Assembly: GCA_947495125.1 (NCBI GenBank)
Contig: CANLXL010000015.1
Span: 19,891 to 83,890, forward strand
Reading direction: 5' to 3'
From: an uncultured Flaviramulus sp.
Lineage (GTDB): Bacteria; Bacteroidota; Bacteroidia; Flavobacteriales; Flavobacteriaceae
DNA length: 64,000 bases
This document shows positions 54,568 to 63,954 of this stretch, one piece after another. The notes beneath the pieces were generated by a model. It had not been told where the DNA came from. It was given only the letters and a program-made list of their open reading frames with translations, and ran no database searches. How positions within the stretch are numbered: the first letter of the stretch is position 1; each line of letters starts with the position of its first letter. Both the position numbers and the translations under genes were made by a program.

Positions 54568-56187
54568 ATGAAAATACAAGGAAACATTGTCGATATCCCG
54601 AATAAACGGATATATAAAGGTGAGATTAGCTTTTCTAATGGCAAAATTGTTGCTATTGAAGAAAAAGAGCATGATATCGACCAATATATCCTTCCGGGAT
54701 TTGTTGATGCCCACATTCACATCGAAAGTTCGATGCTGGTTCCCAGTGAGTTTGCGAGAATTGCGGTTACCCATGGAACCGTGTCAACAGTTTCCGATCC
54801 CCATGAGATTGCCAATGTATTGGGAATTTCGGGTGTTGAATTTATGATTGAAAATGGTAAAAAAGTACCTTTTAAGTTTAATTTTGGTGCACCGTCCTGT
54901 GTGCCGGCGACTACTTTTGAATCTGCAGGAGCAACCATCGATTCCGACGGGATTAGATCCTTATTGGAAAATCCTGACATTAAGTATTTGGCCGAAATGA
55001 TGAACTACCCCGGTGTCCTTTTTAATGATCCTGAAGTTCTGAAAAAAATAGACTGGGCAAAACAGTTTAATAAGCCTGTTGATGGGCATGCACCCGGTTT
55101 AAGAGGTGCCAACATCAGCAAATATATAAATGCCGGTATCACCACAGACCATGAATGTTTTACCTATGAAGAAGGTTTGGAGAAGCTTCAAAAAGGCATG
55201 AAGATCTTAATCAGAGAGGGGAGTGCCGCTAAGAATTTTGAAGCCTTGATCGATTTACTTCCGGAGTACTTTGAACACATCATGTTTTGTAGTGATGATA
55301 AGCATCCGGACGATTTGATAGTCGATCATATCAACGCGCTTTGTGCCAGAGCTGTGGCTAAAGGCATGGATCTATTTAAAGTGCTTCAGTGTGCTTGTAT
55401 GAATCCTGTAAAACATTATAATTTGGATGTTGGTTTGCTTCGGGTTAATGACCCCGCCGATTTTATTGTTATCGAAGACCTCAAAAACTTTAAAACCGTT
55501 CAAACCTATATTGATGGCGAGCTTGTTTTCGATAAAGGGGTTTCTCATGTTAAACCCGTTGCGTTCGAGATATTGAATAATTTCAATTGTACTAAGAAAA
55601 ACGTTTCAGATTTTAAATATGAGTCATCAACAGATCAAATTAGAGTTATTGAGGCTTTAGAAGGACAATTAGTGACTAACGAACACATTGCTAAAGCTAC
55701 AGTTTTAAATGGGAATTTAGTATCTAATATTGAAGATGATATTTTAAAAATGACAGTTGTTAACAGGTATCAGGATGAAAAACCTGCCATAGCTTTTATT
55801 AAAAATTTCGGACTAAAAGAAGGGGCTATAGCCTCGTCTGTAGGTCATGATTCGCATAATATTATTGCAGTGGGGGTTAGTGACGAAGTTATTTGTAAAG
55901 CGGTGAACCTGCTTATTGAAAGTAAAGGAGGGATTTGTGTGGTTTCAAATTCAGAACAGCTTGTTGTTCCGCTTCCTGTTGCCGGCATTATGAGTGATAA
56001 AGATGGCGAGAGTATAGGTCGTCAATATGCACAATTAGATCATAAAGCGAAGCAACTAGGCAGTACCTTAAATGCCCCCTTCATGACCCTTTCGTTTATG
56101 GCCTTATTGGTGATACCATCGTTAAAATTGAGCGACAAAGGATTATTTGATGGCACGACGTTCGCATTCAAGGCATTACAATGTTAA
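54568..56187 (+). CDS. ade: Adenine deaminase
   Basis: Amidohydrolase that converts adenine to hypoxanthine in purine salvage. Metal-binding [15 protein letters not shown], the [18 protein letters not shown] block, DGHAPGLRG and the C-terminal [12 protein letters not shown] plus [28 protein letters not shown] match the Ade family. Length 539 aa is usual. It follows tilS by 62 bases and stands upstream of the molybdenum hydroxylase operon, but a purine link between them is inference. Confidence 0.93.
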   Translation: MKIQGNIVDIPNKRIYKGEISFSNGKIVAIEEKEHDIDQYILPGFVDAHIHIESSMLVPSEFARIAVTHGTVSTVSDPHEIANVLGISGVEFMIENGKKVPFKFNFGAPSCVPATTFESAGATIDSDGIRSLLENPDIKYLAEMMNYPGVLFNDPEVLKKIDWAKQFNKPVDGHAPGLRGANISKYINAGITTDHECFTYEEGLEKLQKGMKILIREGSAAKNFEALIDLLPEYFEHIMFCSDDKHPDDLIVDHINALCARAVAKGMDLFKVLQCACMNPVKHYNLDVGLLRVNDPADFIVIEDLKNFKTVQTYIDGELVFDKGVSHVKPVAFEILNNFNCTKKNVSDFKYESSTDQIRVIEALEGQLVTNEHIAKATVLNGNLVSNIEDDILKMTVVNRYQDEKPAIAFIKNFGLKEGAIASSVGHDSHNIIAVGVSDEVICKAVNLLIESKGGICVVSNSEQLVVPLPVAGIMSDKDGESIGRQYAQLDHKAKQLGSTLNAPFMTLSFMALLVIPSLKLSDKGLFDGTTFAFKALQC

Positions 56188-56339
56188 TTAGAACCATTGC
56201 AGATGATCCGATTTTAAGGCATGCGTTTATGTTATCCCGAATATGATAGTAATCTTCTTTAAAGCTGAACTTAAATAAGCCGATTTTGACTATATTTATA
56301 GACACAAAAATGGGCCGCTAATCTATTGATTTCCTGATT

Positions 56340-56981
56340 ATGAAATTAAAAATATTTACGTTTATGCTATTATTTGTTGCTTTCGGAGTTCATGGGAATG
56401 CGCAAAAAATCAAAAATAAGATCGTTATTAGTGGTCATGTGAAAGACTCATTAAACAGACCGGTTGCGGGAGCTGCTATTTTTATTGATGGTGTTAAATT
56501 AAAGCAGAAAACAAACCCTCAGGGATATTATAAATTAAAACTAAAAAAGATACCGGAAAAGATTATGATATTATCTTTTTTATATGGCATACAAGAAGTT
56601 GTTTTTGATGGTAGTGAAGTGATCAATATAAAATATGGTAAAGAAAGTGTCAATGTAACTGGCAAGGATCCATCTATTATAAGTCGGGAAGAACCTAAGA
56701 CGTTTACACCCACGCAACCGGTATTTGCTAATATTTATGACTATTTAAGAGCTAAAGTTAGCGGTATTAGAGTGAGTGGAAACAATAAAATTATGGTAAT
56801 AGGAATCACCAATGTTAATAGTGCTGGAGAACCTTTATTTATCGTAAATCAATCCCCAATAAGTAATATCCAAGATATTGCTCCTAACGAAATAAAGTCT
56901 GTTACGGTTTTAAAAGGGCCGGAACGTGCGGCCTATGGCATTAGAGGTTCCAATGGGGTTATAGTTATTACTACATTTTAA
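56340..56981 (+). CDS. Barrel-less TonB plug-domain protein
   Basis: A signal peptide (1-21, HGNAQ) is followed by a CarboxypepD_reg-like domain (about 28-100; ISGHVKDSLNRPVAGAAIFIDG, then NPQGYYKLKL) and an isolated plug domain (about 125-213; LFIVNQSPISNIQDIAPNEIKSV then LKGPERAAYGIRGSNGVIVITTF). The protein stops where the beta-barrel should start, so it cannot itself be a transporter. A compact family of such plug-only proteins exists in Bacteroidota; role unknown. Confidence 0.83.
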   Translation: MKLKIFTFMLLFVAFGVHGNAQKIKNKIVISGHVKDSLNRPVAGAAIFIDGVKLKQKTNPQGYYKLKLKKIPEKIMILSFLYGIQEVVFDGSEVINIKYGKESVNVTGKDPSIISREEPKTFTPTQPVFANIYDYLRAKVSGIRVSGNNKIMVIGITNVNSAGEPLFIVNQSPISNIQDIAPNEIKSVTVLKGPERAAYGIRGSNGVIVITTF

Positions 56982-57012
56982 ATCGCTATAGTTGCCCCAA
57001 TAAGACCTGTTT

Positions 57013-57981
57013 ATGCCCGTTATAGAATCTAAGTACAAGCCTCCTTTTCCTTTTAAAAATGGGTTCGTTTCAACCGTTTATTCAGGGTTAATAAGACGCA
57101 TTAAAGGGTTAGATCAAGAACGGGAACGCATGGTTTTAAGGGATCATGACTTTCTGGATTTAGACTGGAGTTTTTCAAAAGAAAGATCAAACAAACTTAC
57201 CATTATGCTTCACGGTTTGGAAGGCGATGCCCAACGCCCTTATATGACCGGAGCGGCTAAATTATGTAATGAAAATAATATCGATGCCGTATGCGTTAAT
57301 TTTCGAGGCTGTAGCGGAGAAACAAATACCAAATACCGAAGTTATCATTCCGGTGCTACCGATGACCTCCATGATATTATTGGTCATATTGTCAAAACAA
57401 AAAGATATTCTGAAATTTATTTAAAAGGGATTAGTTTAGGTGCTAACCTTATTTTAAAATATTTGGGAGAACGCGATGATACTCCTGAACAGATAAAAGC
57501 CGCCATTGCAGTTTCCGTGCCCTGCGATCTATATGGATCCGCCAAGGCCCTGCACAGCCTTAAAAACAAACTATATCACGATAGATTCAAAGGATACCTG
57601 GTTAAGAGGCTAAGGGAAAAGCAAATTCAATTTCCGGATCGATTAAAAATTGAAGAGATTAATACCATTCAAACCTTATTTGATTTTGATGAGGTCTATA
57701 CCTCAAGAGCACATGGTTTTAAGGATGCATTAGATTATTATACCAAATCCAGCAGTCTTCAATTTTTGGATAACATTAAAATTCCGACACTTATTATTAA
57801 TGCCTTGAACGATTCTTTTTTATCCCCGGAATGCTATCCGGTAAAAGAAGCCAAAGCAAACCCTAACCTCTACTTAGAAATGCCAAAGTATGGCGGCCAT
57901 GTTGGTTTTGTTGATAAAAAAAATGTCTACTACAACGAACGTCGCGCTTTGGAGTTTATTAAAACTATGTTAAAACCATAA
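57013..57981 (+). CDS. YheT-family alpha/beta hydrolase
   Basis: Esterase/lipase-type hydrolase of the YheT family (cytosolic). Motifs: MLHGLEGDAQRPYM (oxyanion region), VNFRGCSGETN, nucleophile Ser in LKGISLGANLILKYLGE, LIINALNDSFLSPECYP with the Asp and KYGGHVGFVDKKN with the His. Length 322 aa is standard. Directly downstream of the plug-only protein (31 bases). Confidence 0.92.
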   Translation: MPVIESKYKPPFPFKNGFVSTVYSGLIRRIKGLDQERERMVLRDHDFLDLDWSFSKERSNKLTIMLHGLEGDAQRPYMTGAAKLCNENNIDAVCVNFRGCSGETNTKYRSYHSGATDDLHDIIGHIVKTKRYSEIYLKGISLGANLILKYLGERDDTPEQIKAAIAVSVPCDLYGSAKALHSLKNKLYHDRFKGYLVKRLREKQIQFPDRLKIEEINTIQTLFDFDEVYTSRAHGFKDALDYYTKSSSLQFLDNIKIPTLIINALNDSFLSPECYPVKEAKANPNLYLEMPKYGGHVGFVDKKNVYYNERRALEFIKTMLKP

Positions 57982-58088
57982 ATAGGGACATATTTTTTGT
58001 ATTTTTAGTAGGACTATAATCTATTGTAGATTTTAAATTCTTAATGCTAACGGATATCGGTTTGATGGTCCTGATTTTTTTGGGATTA

Positions 58089-58104
58089 CCTGCCTGCCGG
58101 CAAG
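58089..58104. repeat. GC-rich palindromic intergenic word
   Basis: CCTGCCTGCCGGCAAG contains the perfect 8-bp dyad TGCCGGCA (58095-58102) in otherwise A/T-rich DNA between 57981 and 58218. It resembles short GC-rich repeats scattered in Bacteroidota intergenic regions; only one copy here. Confidence 0.3.
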
Positions 58105-58217
58105 TAAGTTTCGAGAACAGTTTTCAGAAGCAATAAGCATATTGAAGGTACAATATAAATAAGCATCAAACCTAACCGTTTATTCGGGATACTAATCAAA
58201 CACTTCAAAAAAATACT

Positions 58218-58679
58218 ATGCCAACATTCACATTAACAATTAACGATAAAAAACATACTGTTGAGGCAGATATGGATACACCCTTATTATGGGTTTTAAG
58301 AGACCAAATTGATTTGGTAGGAACAAAATATGGCTGCGGTATTGGGCAATGTGGGGCATGTACGGTGCATGTTAACGGTACTGCGATGCGCAGTTGCCTG
58401 ATGCAGATATCTCAGGCAGAAGGCATGAAGATCACCACCATAGAAGGCCTTTCAAAAGATGGGAAACACCCCGTTCAGGAAGCATGGAAAGAGATTGATG
58501 TCCCTCAATGTGGCTATTGCCAATCGGGTCAGATCATGACCGCTTCGGCCTTTTTAGAAAGCAACTCTAATCCTAGTGATGCTGAGATCCGAAATGCGAT
58601 GCACGGGAATATTTGTCGTTGCGCATCTTATAATAGTATTGAAGAAGCTGTTAAAGTAGCAGCTAAAAAATTAAGTTAA
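58218..58679 (+). CDS. [2Fe-2S] subunit of a molybdenum hydroxylase (IorA-like)
   Basis: Electron-transfer small subunit with two iron-sulfur clusters: plant-ferredoxin-type [15 protein letters not shown] in the N-terminal half and the [10 protein letters not shown] ... NICRC helical-cluster motif in the C-terminal half. 153 aa, the size of IorA. First gene of an operon with the molybdopterin subunit, XdhC and a nucleotidyltransferase. The electron acceptor (usually a cytochrome) is not encoded nearby. Confidence 0.94.
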   Translation: MPTFTLTINDKKHTVEADMDTPLLWVLRDQIDLVGTKYGCGIGQCGACTVHVNGTAMRSCLMQISQAEGMKITTIEGLSKDGKHPVQEAWKEIDVPQCGYCQSGQIMTASAFLESNSNPSDAEIRNAMHGNICRCASYNSIEEAVKVAAKKLS

Positions 58680-58791
58680 ACCACCATAAGATATCCTAAA
58701 ATGAAACATTCATGACTAAAATTTAATCACTCAAGATGATGATTATATGAATGTTACAGATGTCAATTGAAAAAACAATAAATATTAAGAG

Positions 58792-61011
58792 ATGAAAACG
58801 TCAGCACAAATAACATTTAGTAGAAGATCCTTCTTAAGAACATCGGCATTAGCCAGCGGTGGTATGTTAATAGGTTTTAACTTATTTAATGCATGTAAAG
58901 CGGATGTCGCTCCACCTGTAGATATTAGTCAGTTAAACTATAATGATTTCAATGCCTTTATTAGAATTTCAGATGAAGGTAAAGTCACCATCTTTTCTCC
59001 AAACCCGGAAATTGGTCAGGGTGTTAAAACGTCTATGCCCATGTTGATCGCTGAAGAATTGGACGTTCCATGGGAGGACGTATATGTCGTTCAGGGGAAA
59101 TTAGACACCAAAAATTTCACCCGTCAGGTAGCCGGTGGAAGTCAATCCATACGCTTTGGATGGGAACCGTTACGCCAAACAGGTGCAACGGCGAAACAAA
59201 TGCTTGTAAACGCTGCTGCAGCACGATGGGGCGTTTCCGCATCGGAATGTACCGCTAAGCAAGGTGTAATTACAAATCCTAACGGAGAAACCTTAGGCTA
59301 TGGTGATGTTGTTAAAGAGGCAGCATTACTGGAAATCCCGGAGGATGTAGCACTTAAAGACCCTAAAGATTTTAGCATTATTGGTCAGAATACACCCAAT
59401 GTAGATCTCGATAAAATTGCTACAGGGAAACCCTTGTTCGGTTTGGATTATAAAGCAGAGGGTATGGTATATGCCTCGGTATTACGAGCCCCGGCATTCG
59501 GACAAGTTTTAGAATCTTTTGATGCCAATGCTGCGAAAGTCATCCCTGGCGTTATAGATGTGATCACCATAGGCGAGAAGGCCAGGCAATATTTTGAAAA
59601 AGGCGATCGCAATTGGACGGCCAATTTAAACCCAAATGATAAAGTGGTCGTTATAGCCAAAACAACCTGGGATGCGATAAAAGGCAAAAATGCCATTAAA
59701 GCCACATGGAAAACGGATTCTCCTTTGGAAAGTACCGAAATGCATGATAAAACATTAATAGACCTCTTAGACGGTAATACCTTTAGAACCATGCGATCGG
59801 ACGGTAATGTAAAAAAAGCATTTGCAGAAGCCGATAAGGTTTTGGAACGCACCTATGAGTCCCCGTTTTTACCACATAACTGTATGGAACCTATGAACTT
59901 TTTTGCGGATGTAACCCCGGAGAAGGTACATCTGGCAGGTCCCGTACAAACACCGGCAGATGCCGCAAGAGTGGTAGCTAGCTTATTAGATCGCGATTTG
60001 GAAGATGTGCAGGTGGAAATGACCAGAATGGGAGGAGGTTTTGGAAGACGACTTTATGGGGATTTTGTTTATGAAGCGGCCGAAATTTCCAATGCCATTC
60101 AAAAACCGGTGAAAATGGTTTCTACAAGAGAAGACGATATGACCACCGGAGTCTACCGTCCTGCCATTAAATATAGAATTGCCGCCGCTATAAAAGACGG
60201 AAAGTTAACAGGGTATCACCTTAAAGAAGCCGCTATAAACGGTAATATGTACGGGTTAATTCCGAATTTTTTCCCGGCAGGAGCCGTTGAAAATTATCAG
60301 GTCGATGTTGCCAATTATAAAAGTAATATTACCACAGGCGCATGGCGCGCTCCATATACAAACTTCCTGGCAAGTGCTGAGCAAAGCTTTTTTGACGAGC
60401 TTGCTGAAGTTTTGGAGGTAGACCGGGTACAGCTACATTTAGACTTATTGGAAAACGTAAAAGGGACTACCGATGAGCGTATCCAGTACAGTCCTGAGCG
60501 CTTACAAGGTGTTATAAAACTAGTGGTTGATAAATCCAATTGGGGAAAAGCTGAAGAAGGGGTATATCAAGGATTTTCGGTGTATTACTGCCATAATACC
60601 CATGTGGCCGAAGTTGCCGATATTATTATGGACAATGGCCTGCCCGTTGTGAAGAAAGTCACTTGTGCCGTAGATTGTGGTATTGTTGTAAACCCTTTAG
60701 GAGCATTAAATCAAATAAAAGGAGGTGTGATTGATGGTATCGGACATACCATGTACAGCGAGTTAGCCTTTAAAGATGGGGTACCTCAATCCAATAATTT
60801 TAACAGCTATCAGCTGATCAGGATGGGACAAACGCCCGAAGTAGCAGCATATTTTGTAGAAAGTGATCTGGCGCCAACCGGACTCGGAGAACCAACCTTA
60901 CCACCTGTAGGCGCAGCCGTGGCCAATGCTATTTATGCTGCCACAGGAAAACGCCTGATGAAACAGCCTTATATGAGTAATCTTAATGTTGAAGAAAAGA
61001 TCGTTGGATAA
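58792..61011 (+). CDS. Molybdopterin-binding subunit of a xanthine dehydrogenase-family enzyme (IorB-like), Tat-exported
   Basis: Large catalytic subunit carrying molybdopterin. The leader has SRRSFLR (residues 10-16, twin-arginine) and the lipobox-like LFNAC35 after the hydrophobic stretch, implying a Tat-exported lipoprotein. Catalytic region: GGGFGRR (with RLYGDFVYEAAEISNA), GAWRAPYTNF and the C-terminal GLGEPTLPPVGAAVANAIYAATG with the catalytic Glu. Length 739 aa matches IorB. Probably oxidises an aldehyde or N-heterocycle in the periplasm; exact substrate unknown. Confidence 0.93.
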   Translation: MKTSAQITFSRRSFLRTSALASGGMLIGFNLFNACKADVAPPVDISQLNYNDFNAFIRISDEGKVTIFSPNPEIGQGVKTSMPMLIAEELDVPWEDVYVVQGKLDTKNFTRQVAGGSQSIRFGWEPLRQTGATAKQMLVNAAAARWGVSASECTAKQGVITNPNGETLGYGDVVKEAALLEIPEDVALKDPKDFSIIGQNTPNVDLDKIATGKPLFGLDYKAEGMVYASVLRAPAFGQVLESFDANAAKVIPGVIDVITIGEKARQYFEKGDRNWTANLNPNDKVVVIAKTTWDAIKGKNAIKATWKTDSPLESTEMHDKTLIDLLDGNTFRTMRSDGNVKKAFAEADKVLERTYESPFLPHNCMEPMNFFADVTPEKVHLAGPVQTPADAARVVASLLDRDLEDVQVEMTRMGGGFGRRLYGDFVYEAAEISNAIQKPVKMVSTREDDMTTGVYRPAIKYRIAAAIKDGKLTGYHLKEAAINGNMYGLIPNFFPAGAVENYQVDVANYKSNITTGAWRAPYTNFLASAEQSFFDELAEVLEVDRVQLHLDLLENVKGTTDERIQYSPERLQGVIKLVVDKSNWGKAEEGVYQGFSVYYCHNTHVAEVADIIMDNGLPVVKKVTCAVDCGIVVNPLGALNQIKGGVIDGIGHTMYSELAFKDGVPQSNNFNSYQLIRMGQTPEVAAYFVESDLAPTGLGEPTLPPVGAAVANAIYAATGKRLMKQPYMSNLNVEEKIVG

Positions 61012-61017
61012 CACTTT

Positions 61018-62034
61018 ATGACGCACGAATTTAAAAACATTGTTAAAGAAGCTATTTCGGCAAAATCGGAAGGCTTAAGATCCGTTTTAGCCTCGGTAGT
61101 TGCCTTAGATGGCTCCTCATATCGAAGACCCGGCGTAAGAATGCTTATTCTTGAAAATGGTCATATGGTTGGTGCCGTCAGTGGTGGTTGCGTTGAAAAG
61201 GAAATACTGCTGCAATCAGAATCTGTATTTAAAACAGGAGCGTCTAAGATGATGACTTACGATGGTCGGTATCGCTTAGGCTGTGAAGGGGTGCTTTATA
61301 TTCTATTGGAAGTATTTCAGCCTTTGGAAAAGTTTGAAACGACCTTTTTTAAATGTTTAAAAGACAGGCGGAACTTTGACGTGCAGGCGTATTTTAAAAA
61401 GCAGGAAGGCATCTTTGAAGGAATAGGTTCTTCGGTAATCATCGGTACTGATGTCTTTTCTATTTCAGGGTTGACGGTCGGCAATGTTTCTGATGCGCTT
61501 TCCGTGTTTAAACAGACCATGCCGCCTTGTTTTAAACTTATTATTATTGGTGCCGAACATGATGCCGTACAACTTTGTCAGTATGCAGCTTTAACGGGCT
61601 GGGAGGTCACCATAATTGCCGCTGTTTCAGAATCTAAATCTATGGATGATTTTCCCGGTGCTACCGCATTCTATGCGCTGACCGCCGAACATATGGATAC
61701 CAAACATATTGATGCGCAAACAGCTATTGTGCTTATGACACATAATTTTGCAAACGACTTAAGATATTTGGTAGCTTTAAAGGATAGCACACCCGCTTAT
61801 ATTGGTTTATTAGGGCCGGGGAGAAGACGGGACGATCTATTATCGCAGTTTATTGAGTATAGTCCGGATGTAAAGGATTCTTTTTTAGAATGTATCCATG
61901 GACCGGCAGGACTTAATATCGGAGCCGAAACGCCTCAGGAGATTGCTATTTCTGTGATTTCCGAAATTTTGACTACCATAAGGCGGCGAGAACCGATGTC
62001 GCTTAGCAAGCGGTCGGGGCGTATCCATGTCTAG
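61018..62034 (+). CDS. XdhC-family molybdenum cofactor insertion/sulfuration factor
   Basis: XdhC/CoxI-type maturation protein binding the sulfurated molybdopterin cofactor before insertion into the hydroxylase. N-terminal XdhC_CoxI domain: SVVALDGSSYRRPGVRMLI, MVGAVSGGCVEKEI and CEGVLYILLEVFQP; C-terminal Rossmann-like domain: LIIIGAEHDAVQLCQYAALTGWEVTIIAA and GLLGPGRRRDDLL, ending GLNIGAETPQEIAISVISEIL. Starts six bases after the large subunit. Confidence 0.93.
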   Translation: MTHEFKNIVKEAISAKSEGLRSVLASVVALDGSSYRRPGVRMLILENGHMVGAVSGGCVEKEILLQSESVFKTGASKMMTYDGRYRLGCEGVLYILLEVFQPLEKFETTFFKCLKDRRNFDVQAYFKKQEGIFEGIGSSVIIGTDVFSISGLTVGNVSDALSVFKQTMPPCFKLIIIGAEHDAVQLCQYAALTGWEVTIIAAVSESKSMDDFPGATAFYALTAEHMDTKHIDAQTAIVLMTHNFANDLRYLVALKDSTPAYIGLLGPGRRRDDLLSQFIEYSPDVKDSFLECIHGPAGLNIGAETPQEIAISVISEILTTIRRREPMSLSKRSGRIHV

Positions 62035-62050
62035 TTATAGGTATTAGCTT

Positions 62051-62653
62051 TTGTCGAACACAGCATCGCACATATCCGTCATCATATTAGCCGCAGGAGC
62101 TTCCAAACGGATGGGGTCGCCAAAGCAATTGCTTAAATGGAAATCAACCACCTTGATAGGGCATAGCATTCAAACGGCATTAAATACGCCTGTTAAGGAT
62201 ATTGTTGTCGTTTTAGGAGCCCACTACGCGCTTGTAAAAAAAGAGGTGGATCAATTTCCGGTTGAGGTCGTTAAGAATAAGGATTGGGATCAAGGCCTTG
62301 GTAAATCCATTGCCTGTGGGGTAGAGTATATTATGGATGCGAGACCGCATACCAGTGGGATACTAATGATGTTGGCAGATCAGCCCTTAATAGATGCCGG
62401 GTATTTAAATACGATGATCAATACGTTTGATCATGATCAGGACCAAATTATAGCCACCGCTTATAACCATGGAAAACAGGGCGTTCCTGCTCTTTTTGAT
62501 ACCGTGTATTTTGAAGCTTTATCTCATTTAAATGATGATAAAGGGGCGAAGTATCTACTCAAAAAACACCAACAGCATGTTCGTACATTAAAGCCTCTTT
62601 TGGAAAATATCGATATTGACGATGAGACGGATTATGAGCGTTTTACGAAGTAA
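62051..62653 (+). CDS. Molybdenum cofactor nucleotidyltransferase (MocA/MobA-like)
   Basis: Transfers a nucleotide to molybdopterin to give the dinucleotide cofactor, most likely the cytidine form used by this hydroxylase class. N-terminal ILAAGASKRMGSPKQLLKW is the nucleotide-binding loop, then MLADQPLIDAGYL and GKQGVPALFD. 200 aa, normal size. TTG start at 62051, last gene of the four-gene molybdenum hydroxylase unit. Confidence 0.93.
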   Translation: MSNTASHISVIILAAGASKRMGSPKQLLKWKSTTLIGHSIQTALNTPVKDIVVVLGAHYALVKKEVDQFPVEVVKNKDWDQGLGKSIACGVEYIMDARPHTSGILMMLADQPLIDAGYLNTMINTFDHDQDQIIATAYNHGKQGVPALFDTVYFEALSHLNDDKGAKYLLKKHQQHVRTLKPLLENIDIDDETDYERFTK

Positions 62654-63079
62654 TACTGATAAAAGGGAATCGATTTTCAAAGAATTATCCAGCATAAGCC
62701 GGTATTATGGTAAAACTAAATTTAACTATTGTTAAATACAGATATACTTATAAGTAAATTTATTAGTTTTTAAGTAAAAAATCTTGGTTGACATTGTTCC
62801 TGACCGTCATTAATTTGTATCGAGGTATAAGACTGCGCTTGTCGAAGTTTTTTATTTCTCCGGCACTCGTTTGTAACGCATGCTCATAACATTTTCATCT
62901 TTCTTAGACCTAAAATACAAAAGCTACTCTAATTCTTAGAATAGCTTTTGACTAATATAAATTGTAAACTTTTTTTAGGACGAGACAAGGACCAGCTGGG
63001 GCAGTCGAGTGCTAGTAAAAAACAAGTTTAATACTGACAATCAAATATTAAATCTTAACTTAATGACATTGTAATAGCA
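62654..63079. other. Intergenic region with one hairpin
   Basis: About 425 bases with no credible coding frame. It holds the hairpin at 62918-62950 and a short less A/T-rich patch near 62980-63010; I see no gene or RNA match in it. It may include decayed sequence from the toxin region that follows. Confidence 0.6.
62918..62950. terminator. Hairpin terminator between the molybdenum operon and the toxin/immunity pair
   Basis: CAAAAGCTA (62918-62926) pairs with TAGCTTTTG (62942-62950), with an inner stem TCTAA/TTAGA and one C-A mismatch. A/T-rich flanks make it plausible as a bidirectional terminator between the convergent transcripts. Confidence 0.55.
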
Positions 63080-63586
63080 CTATCGGGGGCTATTTTCTCT
63101 TACAAGTACGCCTTTTATTAACTTCTTTTTTATTTTTAACTTAATATTCTCTTCAGATTTATTTACTCTATATCTAGCTTTTAAATAGAAATTATCTTTA
63201 TCTATATCCTCAATGTAAATTTGAGAGATTTTATTATAAGGATTAGATGTACTCACAAGCAATTGATCCTTAAGAAAACCCTGATCAACATAAAAATTCC
63301 AATTCTCTTTAAAGGTTAAAGTTTTTTTGAAGATGAATAAATTGATCTTACTTTCAGAAGAAAGCAGATCTCTAATTTTCAACTTAGAAATTTTCGACCC
63401 AAATAAGCTATCATTAGTTGAGTCCTTAAAATCAATTCTTATCTCTTTGCCAATTAATGATTTGTCAATCATAATTGCTGGTATGTATTTAATATCCCAA
63501 CCTCCTTGAGAAAATGCGAAGTTGAAAAGCATTAAAAAAATTACCGTCATTAACCTTAAGTCCATTTTATTAAATAATTTAAGCAT
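63080..63586 (-). CDS. Exported hypothetical protein, putative immunity protein
   Basis: 168 aa with a hydrophobic leader ending NFAFSQGG, so the mature protein is probably periplasmic or envelope-bound; MDLRL at 63565 is an alternative start. The rest is beta-rich with many Lys (IKKKLIKGVLVRENSPR at the end). I recognise no domain. Its ATG overlaps the stop of the HExxH fragment (TAATG), the usual order toxin then immunity, so I infer that it neutralises that toxin. Function unproven. Confidence 0.6.
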   Translation of the reverse strand: MLKLFNKMDLRLMTVIFLMLFNFAFSQGGWDIKYIPAIMIDKSLIGKEIRIDFKDSTNDSLFGSKISKLKIRDLLSSESKINLFIFKKTLTFKENWNFYVDQGFLKDQLLVSTSNPYNKISQIYIEDIDKDNFYLKARYRVNKSEENIKLKIKKKLIKGVLVRENSPR

Positions 63587-63837
63587 TATTGTTTCTTCTT
63601 TTTATTTGAGTTATGCATTTGTTGCCAAACTCTAACCTCATTTGGTGTAATATTAGTATGAGGATCAATCCCCTTATTAGGCTTTTGCTCACGTCTATTT
63701 TTTAAGTCTATTATAAATTCTTTATCTGTATTATGATTACTTTCATGTGAAAATGTCGCCGCTGCTGATTGCTCGGAAGATAAATCATATCCATGGTATT
63801 GTGAATTGCCAGATTTTTTAGGACCTTTAGAACTCAC
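63586..63837 (-). CDS. C-terminal fragment of a putative polymorphic toxin, HExxH metallopeptidase-like
   Basis: 83 aa from a GTG start. It contains H-E-S-N-H (HExxH zinc motif, residues 31-35) in AATFSHESNHNTDKEF, then GIDPHTNITPNEVRVWQQM. This resembles C-terminal toxin modules of Rhs/polymorphic-toxin proteins rather than a whole enzyme. The open frame continues upstream to 63954 without a start codon, so the carrier protein is lost or disrupted. The stop overlaps the ATG of the exported protein. Confidence 0.5.
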   Translation of the reverse strand: MSSKGPKKSGNSQYHGYDLSSEQSAAATFSHESNHNTDKEFIIDLKNRREQKPNKGIDPHTNITPNEVRVWQQMHNSNKKKKQ

Positions 63838-63954
63838 TTTAATATTTCCTGTAAAAACAGTAATTGTAGCTTCTTTGTATACACCTTCTTCACCTTCAAC
63901 ATAAGCAGGTGTTCCATTAAAATCCCCCGCTAGCGCTCGTTCAATGTCATTAAG
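63838..63954 (-). pseudogene. Upstream in-frame remnant of the toxin carrier
   Basis: The toxin frame stays open for 39 codons upstream of the GTG (LNDIERALAGDFNGTPAY then VEGEEGVYKEATITVF), with coding-like composition but no ATG, GTG or TTG, and an in-frame TAA at 63955-63957. This fits a truncated or frameshifted gene whose N-terminal part lies beyond the window or is gone. Confidence 0.4.

Noticed and set aside
59448..59852. Minus-strand 134-aa ORF inside the molybdopterin subunit gene
   Set aside because: It is antisense shadow of a conserved catalytic gene, with no supporting features.
62980..63010. Less A/T-rich patch as a tRNA or rRNA fragment
   Set aside because: It does not form a cloverleaf and matches no rRNA core sequence I know.
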